Part shown: positions 5,899 through 10,855 of the stretch, piece by piece
Layout of the letters: the number at the start of each line of letters is the position of its first letter
Numbering within the stretch: the stretch's first letter is position 1
DNA from: an uncultured Candidatus Saccharibacteria bacterium
GTDB taxonomy: Bacteria; Patescibacteriota; Saccharimonadia; Saccharimonadales; Saccharimonadaceae
Direction of reading: 5' to 3'
DNA: 10,855 nucleotides
Assembly (NCBI GenBank): GCA_937958235.1
Contig: CALFGG010000024.1
Location: 1-10,855, forward strand
Notes under the pieces: generated by a model
What the model was told of the DNA's origin: nothing
Database searches by the model: none
The model's input: the letters and a program-made list of their open reading frames with translations, nothing else
Made by a program: the position numbers and the translations under genes

Positions 5899-6501
5899 GT
5901 GTCTTCTATTCCACTATCTTATGAATACGAGAGAGATGACTACTATTGCTACCCCAATAGCTCTGTCCTCAAGAATAAATTAAATATAGAGGATGAGAAA
6001 GCCCTAAGTGAAGCTGAACGAGAAATTACTGCTATAAAAACCTTAGAGCTTATAGATAGGCCATTAAAAGGAGAGTTAGATTTCAATTATATCAAGAGGC
6101 TCCACAAGCATTTATTCTCGGACATTTATGTCTGGGCTGGGGAGCTTCGTAGGATTGATATTAGTAAAGGTAACATATTCTGTCAATACGAGCTAATAGA
6201 GGTTAATGCCGAGGTTCTGTTTAATGAGCTGAAAGCCGAGAACTATTTAAAGGGACTGGACAAGAACACTATCATCAAGAGACTAGCTTACTATCTTGGC
6301 GACCTTAACACTATCCACCCGTTTAGGGAGGGCAACGGTAGAGTTCAGAGGCTGTTTATCAGAGAGTTAGCGTCAAGGATAGGTTATCTAGTTAATTTTG
6401 ATGGTATTACTACGGAAGAAATGATACGGGCTAGCGATATGACTTTTTATCACGACTATGAGATGATGGAAGACCTGTTAGCTAGAGTCATCAAGAAATA
6501 A
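5899..6501 (+). CDS. fic: Fic/DOC-family AMP-transferase toxin
   Basis: Fic enzymes usually transfer AMP from ATP to a hydroxyl side chain of a target protein; class I toxins of the VbhT type AMPylate DNA gyrase and topoisomerase IV. The 200-residue protein holds the canonical motif HPFREGNGRVQR at 140-151 with catalytic His140, the anion-binding loop GNGR 145-148 and Arg151, so it should be active. The upstream flap region and YVWAGELRRIDISKGN (78-92) are typical. No inhibitory helix is present within the protein, consistent with control by the separate antitoxin encoded immediately before it. It starts with GTG at 5899. No BID or other secretion domain follows, so it is a stand-alone toxin. 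It converges on the 6542-7861 gene with no clear terminator between. The target is inferred from relatives only. Confidence 0.93.
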   Translation: MSSIPLSYEYERDDYYCYPNSSVLKNKLNIEDEKALSEAEREITAIKTLELIDRPLKGELDFNYIKRLHKHLFSDIYVWAGELRRIDISKGNIFCQYELIEVNAEVLFNELKAENYLKGLDKNTIIKRLAYYLGDLNTIHPFREGNGRVQRLFIRELASRIGYLVNFDGITTEEMIRASDMTFYHDYEMMEDLLARVIKK

Positions 6502-6541
6502 GTAGGGTTCGCAATAGTTAAATGCTTAAAAGTGTAGGAAC

Positions 6542-7861
6542 TTAGTCCTCAGAATTAATAAAGTCAAAATCATAGTCTTCGTATTGGCCATGAAAACGCT
6601 CTGGATAATCATCGGGATCAATCGGAACTTTATCAAGAGGTAGACGAATCTGATCGGTCGAACCTTCTTCATATTCTTTTATAGCCAGTCGAATACTGGG
6701 GTCTGAGGTGTGAAACCTAAACATTGAATCTGGCAGATCAAATTCCTTAAAGTTGATTGATCTGAGGTACTCCTTGATTTCGTGATCAGATTTTTCATTC
6801 GAGGACGAATCATGATTTGGCTTATAGGCAGATGGGTAATAGTAAAAATTATATAAGTACTGACGAAGATCCCTGGCGGCGGCGAGCGGACGGCCTAGAA
6901 AATCCTCTGAGATAACACCCCAGTCAACTAGGTTGGTTGTGAAACTTTGGGCAACCTCTGCACCACGACTAATGCATTTATTAAGCATGAGAGCTATATC
7001 AAAAGTGCGGATACGGTCAACATAATTAATATCTTCTAAGGTCGGGATGGAGTCGGTGAATTCAGCGATGACACTTTGCATCATCAGGGCCTTGAGAAAG
7101 AGACGACTACTTAACTCATCTTGATAATTTGGTAATTCCTTGTAAGTAGGTCGGATGATGTTTTCCAGAAAATCATTCTTGGCAGACTCGGTAAAATAGA
7201 GTTGATTATTTAAAATTAGGCTTTCATTAACAGTGAAGTCGCGAGTACGGAAGTAGTGCTCAAAAGACTCTGGTTGAATGCCATGCCCAAAGGCATAATC
7301 TTCCGGCATGAACTTTTGAGAGAGATGTTCTAACTCTTCAGGAGAAACTGGTCGATCACCTTCACGATCATTGATATGGACGAGATCAATGTCGCGGATC
7401 GGTTCTATGTCACCGGTGAGAAATTGCCTAGTAATGCTTCTGGCGACACCACCCATAACAGCGACACCTTGGGGGAGTTCGTGAAGAAACGGAAATCGTT
7501 CGTAAATTTCAGGAGTGAGAGGATATTGATTGATTTTCTTGTAGCTGTCACGAAATTCGATGCGCTCATCCTCGTCGTCATATTCATTTTCGTAATTCTC
7601 TTCTTCCTCAAAGTCATCATTATCGTCATACTCATTTTCAGGATTATCATCCTGTTCTGTGGTGGCTAAATTAGGGCTCTCCATTTTTATGCCAATTTGT
7701 TCTTGAAGGCTTGAAGAGAGAGTTAAAAGAAGATCAAGTTCGGGATCAGAAAATTGTTGTTGTAGTTCAGGCTGACAAAGGGTAGAGAGCGATGCTTCCC
7801 CACTGACGACCTGGGAGTCTTGATTCTCTACGGAATAGAATTGATTGAGCTGTTCAGACAT
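6542..7861 (-). CDS. nucleotidyltransferase-fold protein with acidic N-terminal region (CCA/poly(A) polymerase-like)
   Basis: 439 residues from the ATG at 7861. An upstream in-frame ATG at 7951 is rejected because the promoter TGGTATAAT (7888-7880) lies between and would itself be translated. Residues 1-110 are low complexity, with a very acidic stretch at 71-103. Next comes a pol-beta-type nucleotidyltransferase signature: GG at 137-138 (VMGGVARSITRQ), the D-x-D carboxylates Asp157 and Asp159 in RDIDL, and RDFTVN at 207-212, the equivalent of the RDFTIN box of class II CCA-adding enzymes and bacterial poly(A) polymerases. The remaining 230 residues are helical with an Asp-rich tail and are not recognised. 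The substrate is unknown. A diverged tRNA or RNA nucleotidyltransferase is likely, but a standard CCA enzyme lacks this acidic head. It is divergent from ruvA. Confidence 0.75.
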   Translation of the reverse strand: MSEQLNQFYSVENQDSQVVSGEASLSTLCQPELQQQFSDPELDLLLTLSSSLQEQIGIKMESPNLATTEQDDNPENEYDDNDDFEEEENYENEYDDEDERIEFRDSYKKINQYPLTPEIYERFPFLHELPQGVAVMGGVARSITRQFLTGDIEPIRDIDLVHINDREGDRPVSPEELEHLSQKFMPEDYAFGHGIQPESFEHYFRTRDFTVNESLILNNQLYFTESAKNDFLENIIRPTYKELPNYQDELSSRLFLKALMMQSVIAEFTDSIPTLEDINYVDRIRTFDIALMLNKCISRGAEVAQSFTTNLVDWGVISEDFLGRPLAAARDLRQYLYNFYYYPSAYKPNHDSSSNEKSDHEIKEYLRSINFKEFDLPDSMFRFHTSDPSIRLAIKEYEEGSTDQIRLPLDKVPIDPDDYPERFHGQYEDYDFDFINSED

Positions 7862-7879
7862 TTTAAAACCTTTACGCTT

Positions 7880-7888
7880 ATTATACCA
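7880..7888 (-). promoter_or_regulatory. promoter TGGTATAAT of the nucleotidyltransferase-like gene
   Basis: The box reads TGGTATAAT on the minus strand (7888-7880). The expected start, near 7873, leaves a leader of about a dozen bases containing AAAGG before the ATG at 7861. Its exact match to the tilS and yebC boxes is the reason for choosing the shorter gene start. Confidence 0.75.
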
Positions 7889-7922
7889 AAGAAAGTCATG
7901 ACTGAGAGAGAAAAACTGTCTG

Positions 7923-7931
7923 TGATAAAAT
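7923..7931 (+). promoter_or_regulatory. ruvA promoter, extended -10 TGATAAAAT
   Basis: TGA-TAAAAT ends six bases before the ruvA ATG (7938), the same geometry as lepA, tilS and the antitoxin. It lies 34 bases from the opposing promoter at 7880-7888, so the two divergent units share a very compact control region. Confidence 0.65.
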
Positions 7932-7937
7932 AGTGAT

Positions 7938-8516
7938 ATGATTGCACACATTGAGGGAGAAGTTTCCGAAAAGTTTTTAAATTCAATTATTGTTGATGTT
8001 CATGGAGTGGGATATGAGCTTGGGTTATCACAGATTGACGCTGAAGCAACTAACGTGGGCGAGAAGAAGAAATTTTATACATACCATGCGATAAGAGAGA
8101 CTTCTGAAGATCTGTATGGATTTTCAAGTTTAATGGCGAAGAAAATATTTGAAATGCTGATCTCAGTGAACGGAGTGGGACCGAAGGCGGCGATGGCAAT
8201 TCTTTCTTTGGCGGCACCGGAGGAAGTACGCAACGCAATCGCCAATGCAGATGCAGTATTTGTGAGCAAGGCAGCAGGCGTGGGTAAGAAATCTGCAGAA
8301 CGTGTAATTGTGGATCTGAAAGATAAGGTAGGTCTTCCAACTAGATACGGCGCAACTGAGGTTGTATCAGTACAAAGTCAACCAGAAAATGATGAGGCGC
8401 TGGATGCCTTGATGGCGCTCGGCTTCCCATTGAAGGAGGCGACAGATGCACTGTCGAAGGTTGATGCGAGTCTGCCGATTGAAGAGCGTATTAGGCTAGC
8501 ACTCAAGCAACGATAA
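7938..8516 (+). CDS. ruvA: Holliday junction DNA-binding protein RuvA
   Basis: RuvA tetramers bind four-way DNA junctions and load the RuvB helicase for branch migration in recombination and repair. All three domains are present in 192 residues (family about 190-205): the N-terminal OB fold (1-63, ending in the conserved ETSEDLYGF), two helix-hairpin-helix motifs (VNGVGPKAA near 78-85 and AAGVGKKSAERV at 112-123), a flexible linker, and the small C-terminal RuvB-contact domain (from about 152, ALDALMALGFPLKEA). The ATG follows the -10 box by six bases with no Shine-Dalgarno, implying a leaderless mRNA. It is monocistronic here: neither ruvB nor ruvC lies in the window, and a strong terminator follows eight bases after the stop. 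Confidence 0.98.
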   Translation: MIAHIEGEVSEKFLNSIIVDVHGVGYELGLSQIDAEATNVGEKKKFYTYHAIRETSEDLYGFSSLMAKKIFEMLISVNGVGPKAAMAILSLAAPEEVRNAIANADAVFVSKAAGVGKKSAERVIVDLKDKVGLPTRYGATEVVSVQSQPENDEALDALMALGFPLKEATDALSKVDASLPIEERIRLALKQR

Positions 8517-8523
8517 ATATACG

Positions 8524-8551
8524 AAAATACCTGGTACTGCCAGGTATTTTT
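8524..8551. terminator. bidirectional intrinsic terminator between ruvA and the PH-domain gene
   Basis: AAAATACCTGG (8524-8534) and CCAGGTATTTT (8540-8550) form an 11-base-pair stem with a five-base loop TACTG, ending in a T-run on both strands. It serves ruvA from the left and the PH-domain gene, whose stop is at 8568, from the right. Confidence 0.9.
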
Positions 8552-8567
8552 ATGTTTAAAAGGGGGG

Positions 8568-9326
8568 CTAATTGGCTGGAGGATTAAAAGTTGTACTACT
8601 AGTATCAACACCTTCGGCTGGTGGAGTGGCGGGAGTGACTACTTCGATGACTGGAGGGATTGAGTCGTTAGTGCTTGCAAAGGTGACTGGCTGGGTGGCA
8701 ACAACGGTGGTAGGAGCACTAGAATTAATTACGGTGGATGCAGTATTGGCCGCACCATTTACAGCGCAAGCTTCAGCTGGAGCTTCACCTTTTTCAACAT
8801 GGACAAGATGAGTAATAATTTCAAGCTCATCAGTTGGCGTATCAACATGTTCAAAGGTATATGTAGTTTCAGAACCGATGGTGGACATACGTAGGGTACC
8901 AACACTAAACATATGTTCAAAGATACCGGATTGCTTGAAGCTGACGTCCTCAACCGCAACAAGATCGATTACATTAGTAGAACTTGAGAAGAGGGAGGTC
9001 ACGATATTTTGAATAAGGCGTTTATTTGTAACATAAAGACAGTTGCCAGAGTAGACATGGGTGGAAATGAGAGTGGCGATCCAGATAGTACCAAGTACAA
9101 CAAGAATAATCATAAGAAAGAAAGAGCGAGAGGTGGGATCAAGGTTAAAAATAAATGAACTGCCGCCATTGATGAGGATACTTGCGGCGATCAGGACGAT
9201 CGAGCAGATAAAAGCACCCGCCCAAAAACCGAGAGGAATGAGCTTGGTTCGTTTAATTACCAACACAAGATGCTCACCTTTTTCAAAGGTGATGCCTGGT
9301 AGCTGTTTTTTGGAGTTTTTTGCCAT
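8568..9326 (-). CDS. membrane protein with bacterial PH domain (YdbS/bPH2-like) and Ser/Thr/Pro tail
   Basis: 252 residues. After a short basic N-terminus there are two hydrophobic helices (about 29-53 and 69-90), then the bPH2-type segment NCLYVTNKRLIQNIVTSLFS (95-114), DLVAVEDVSFKQSGI and GTLRMSTIG up to about 177. Such proteins are membrane-anchored with a cytoplasmic PH-like domain; the function is not established. Residues 180-252 form a low-complexity tail rich in Ala, Thr, Ser, Pro and Val with no aromatic core, probably disordered. The gene has its own promoter (9361-9353) and shares the terminator with ruvA. No Shine-Dalgarno is clear in the 26 bases between the -10 box and the ATG. 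The family call is fairly sure; the role is unknown. Confidence 0.82.
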   Translation of the reverse strand: MAKNSKKQLPGITFEKGEHLVLVIKRTKLIPLGFWAGAFICSIVLIAASILINGGSSFIFNLDPTSRSFFLMIILVVLGTIWIATLISTHVYSGNCLYVTNKRLIQNIVTSLFSSSTNVIDLVAVEDVSFKQSGIFEHMFSVGTLRMSTIGSETTYTFEHVDTPTDELEIITHLVHVEKGEAPAEACAVNGAANTASTVINSSAPTTVVATQPVTFASTNDSIPPVIEVVTPATPPAEGVDTSSTTFNPPAN

Positions 9327-9352
9327 AATCTGGTCCCAATTAATTGGTGTTT

Positions 9353-9361
9353 ATTATAGCA
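9353..9361 (-). promoter_or_regulatory. promoter TGCTATAAT of the PH-domain gene
   Basis: On the minus strand TGCTATAAT spans 9361-9353, with a predicted start near 9346 and a short leader of about 20 bases. No -35 is evident. Confidence 0.7.
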
Positions 9362-9400
9362 TTTTCAGGGAGTTTTTGCAAATTTTCCCTAAGTTAATAT

Positions 9401-9420
9401 CTCAAGGAGTTACACTTGAG
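9401..9420. repeat. small inverted repeat between the phosphatase and PH-domain genes
   Basis: CTCAAG (9401-9406) and CTTGAG (9415-9420) flank eight bases. A second dyad, AGGGA (9367-9371) with TCCCT (9386-9390), lies closer to the PH-gene promoter. They are downstream of the phosphatase stop (9445) and 40-60 bases upstream of the next promoter, so they could be a weak terminator or a regulator site. Confidence 0.3.
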
Positions 9421-9444
9421 GGGTTAGAGTAGCGATCCTGATAA

Positions 9445-9990
9445 TTAGAATTCGTAGATATCTAATTGACAGTTATTTGCATGGAATTGGAGTAAATCCG
9501 TTTTGTTATCAAACCCCTCATTAAGGTAATGTATTACTCGGCAAACTCCGCCATGACAGATAAGAAGGATGTTCCCATCTGGGTATTTTGTTTTTAGCTC
9601 ATTGATGACATCATGAATTCTATCAAAGAATACTTTAACAGGCTCTATGTTACCGATTTTTGAAGTATCGACAATACTATAATCCCATAAATCGTCATAA
9701 TTGGGATAAATATCATAATTGTGTCCCTCGAAATCGCCGTAGCTTCTTTCGGTAAGTCTTTCATCAATATCATATTTACGTATACCATTATTTACGATTT
9801 TGGCTGTTTCTTGAGCTCTATGAAGAGGAGATACTAATACGGCATCAAAAACATTATTTAAAAGTTTTTCTCGAATTGCCGTAGCCTGTTTTATACCAGT
9901 TTCATCGAGATGACTTTCGTTCATTTTACCTTGAACTACTTGCTTAGCATTCCAGTTGGTTTGCCCATGTCTGAGTACATATACATTCAT
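9445..9990 (-). CDS. histidine phosphatase superfamily protein
   Basis: The 181-residue protein has the phosphoglycerate-mutase-like phosphatase core: RHG at 7-9 (YVLRHGQTNWN) with His8 as the phospho-acceptor, SPLHRAQET at 54-62 with Arg58, acidic Glu81 after ERLT, and the second catalytic histidine in ICHGG (His146). Together these form a complete active site. Members act on small phospho-metabolites, alpha-ribazole phosphate, or proteins and RNA-linked compounds; the substrate cannot be told here. It has no signal peptide, so it is cytoplasmic. The coding DNA is visibly richer in A+T than ruvA or yebC and marks the start of an AT-rich tract with mobile-element debris, so horizontal arrival is plausible. 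Only a weak purine stretch (AAGAAG) precedes the ATG. Confidence 0.92.
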   Translation of the reverse strand: MNVYVLRHGQTNWNAKQVVQGKMNESHLDETGIKQATAIREKLLNNVFDAVLVSPLHRAQETAKIVNNGIRKYDIDERLTERSYGDFEGHNYDIYPNYDDLWDYSIVDTSKIGNIEPVKVFFDRIHDVINELKTKYPDGNILLICHGGVCRVIHYLNEGFDNKTDLLQFHANNCQLDIYEF

Positions 9991-10028
9991 TATTATCTTC
10001 TTAATTAAAATTTGTTAAATTTTCTTAT

Positions 10029-10050
10029 ATTATATTATGCTTTTTGTCAA
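10029..10050 (-). promoter_or_regulatory. possible promoter of the phosphatase gene
   Basis: On the minus strand a perfect TTGACA lies at 10050-10045, and repeated TATAAT-like boxes follow between 10039 and 10025. No single box has ideal 17-base spacing; TATAAG at 15 bases is the best fit. The style differs from the extended -10 boxes elsewhere in the window, in keeping with a foreign origin. Confidence 0.4.
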
Positions 10051-10057
10051 GACAGCC

Positions 10058-10573
10058 TTAGATAGCGGCTTGCCCAAACAATTCTGAACAAGCTGTTTTT
10101 AAGTAGTTATCTTCATTATAGAATAAATCGGGACTATTATGTCTGTTTTTCATTCTTTTAGTATTAACTCTAAGTTATTAAGATTAAAAGTAAACTTGGT
10201 ATATGTAATAGGACGCTCTTTTTATCACATTCCATAGATTCTCAATATGATTAGTTGGACCAAAGAAACCAATAGAGTGATCACAGGCTTTCCACTTGTA
10301 ACCAAGTAGAGGAAGTTCGTTATGGTAATCTACACTTATACTGCCAACATCATATAAGTGCATAGATTTGTCTAAAACTAAGATTACAAAACTTAAATAA
10401 CGAAGTATCTGCTTTTACGGAATATTTCTTCTTACAATGTGGATAATATTCATAGGTTTTTCTAAATAATAATCCTTATTTCTGCATTCTTTGCAGGTTA
10501 AATCTCCCCATACCATACGATAAAAGTTTTGATGACACTTATATCCTGATAGAATATCTGTCAAACTTTTCAT
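10058..10573 (-). pseudogene. degraded IS1595-family transposase
   Basis: Read on the minus strand from ATG 10573, the frame gives MKSLTDILSGYKCHQNFYRM and LTCKECRNKDYY, then shifts frame and continues as KTYEYYPHCKKKYSVKADTS and LSFRQIYAL, matching the N-terminal zinc-ribbon (two Cys pairs) and the following segment of IS1595-type transposases. After a stop, another phase gives LLGYKWKACDHSIGFFGPTN followed by HIENLWNVIKR, the C-terminal HS...HIExxWxxIKR signature of the DDE domain. About a hundred residues of the catalytic core are missing between these blocks. At least two frameshifts and a deletion make it dead. The tail to a stop at 10058 is a tentative extension in a further phase. The family call is from memory. 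Confidence 0.7.
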
Positions 10574-10576
10574 AGA

Positions 10577-10631
10577 AACAATCCTTTTTTTATTTAGTTG
10601 TTATTGCTAACTACTATTTTACAGGATTGTT
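10577..10631 (-). promoter_or_regulatory. leader hairpin able to hide the transposase ribosome site
   Basis: AACAATCC at 10577-10584 and GGATTGTT at 10624-10631 are perfect inverted copies. In the minus-strand transcript the 3' arm contains GGA of the AAAAGGA ribosome site just before ATG 10573, so folding would mask it. Insertion elements often use this to block expression from outside transcription. Confidence 0.4.
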
Positions 10632-10663
10632 CCTTTTTAGTTTGTTGGTCCTTTCTGAATTGT

Positions 10664-10786
10664 TTAAGTGAACCAAAATATCTCTTCTAATTGATTTAGA
10701 TTATTATAAATATTACAATGTCCCAATATTATCATGAACATTGAAATAATCCTTAAAATTTCAATATTACTGTTTCTTTTTCTCAT
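10664..10786 (-). pseudogene. 5' stub of an acyltransferase-3 family membrane protein
   Basis: A 40-residue frame with a good Shine-Dalgarno (AAGGAG, seven or so bases before the ATG) begins MRKRNSNIEILRIISMFMII and continues LGHCNIYNN. This is the typical N-terminus of acyltransferase-3 (OafA-like) integral membrane O-acyltransferases, with the conserved His at 23. Those proteins have 300 or more residues and about ten helices; here the frame stops after IFWFT at 10664 and the rest is not found in the window. The break lies directly next to the IS1595-like remnant, so insertion followed by deletion is the likely cause. The frame may be the tail end of an accessory surface-polysaccharide locus continuing beyond the right edge. 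Confidence 0.65.
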
Positions 10787-10855
10787 ATACTATCTCCTTA
10801 TTAAAACCTTTTAACTTTATTAGATATTTTTTTATCAAATCAATAAAATACTTAA

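Noticed and set aside
6502..6541. Search for an attR copy of the tRNA 3' end at the far side of the island
   Set aside because: Only GGTTCG is shared with the T-arm; that is too short to call an attachment repeat.
7862..7951. Longer form of the nucleotidyltransferase-like protein starting at ATG 7951
   Set aside because: Those 30 codons overlap the promoter TGGTATAAT and the ruvA start region; the downstream ATG fits the promoter position.
10076..10665. Possible terminal inverted repeat pair AAACAATTCTGAA (10076-10088) and TTCTGAATTGTTT (10653-10665), 12 of 13 matching
   Set aside because: The left copy lies inside a plausible C-terminal coding tail of the transposase that runs to 10058, no 8-base target duplication flanks the pair, and the sequence is so AT-rich that chance is likely.
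1..10855. CRISPR array or Cas genes
   Set aside because: No regularly spaced identical repeats and no Cas-like protein were seen.

Overview
The window looks like a chromosomal segment of a small-genome bacterium, most likely Candidatus Saccharibacteria (TM7) or another Patescibacteria lineage. This is a judgement from family resemblance and style: a short TilS, compact housekeeping genes with gaps of tens of bases, and very strong extended -10 promoters with little visible -35. All clear genes end in TAA, and nothing requires UGA to be read as an amino acid.

Layout. Positions 1-265 are non-coding: a degenerate direct repeat, a bidirectional-looking terminator and a cruciform-like inverted repeat at the 3' end of lepA. 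Positions 266-3734 are core translation genes: lepA (minus), the divergent tRNA-lysidine synthetase tilS, and yebC. Two tRNA genes follow (Ser-UGA and a CAU tRNA). Positions 3919-6540 look like an accessory island behind the CAU tRNA. It holds the C-terminal remnant of a serine recombinase whose frame runs antisense into the tRNA, a small ORF, a 48-base inverted-repeat segment, a promoter followed by an intricately foldable ~140-nt RNA leader, an unrecognised 334-residue protein, and a VbhA-like antitoxin plus canonical Fic AMP-transferase toxin pair. Positions 6542-8516 hold a nucleotidyltransferase-fold protein with a long acidic N-terminus, divergent from ruvA. Positions 8524-9361 hold a shared terminator and a two-helix membrane PH-domain protein. 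From about 9360 to the end the DNA becomes strongly AT-rich: a histidine-phosphatase gene, a badly broken IS1595-like transposase and the 5' stub of an acyltransferase-3 membrane protein, consistent with transfer and decay.

How it fits together. Most of the core genes serve translation fidelity: EF-4, lysidine synthetase, YebC, the tRNAs, and possibly the CCA-enzyme-like protein. Promoters are recognisable almost everywhere as TGnTATAAT or a near match. In four genes (lepA, tilS, vbhA-like, ruvA) the start codon comes exactly six bases after the -10 box, so these mRNAs should be leaderless; the tRNA operon promoter gives the same +1 position. This rule also shifts the most probable tilS start nine codons downstream of the longest ORF, and it finds the antitoxin gene.

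The least explained items are the pseudoknot-capable RNA leader with its unknown 334-residue protein, and the acidic nucleotidyltransferase-like protein.
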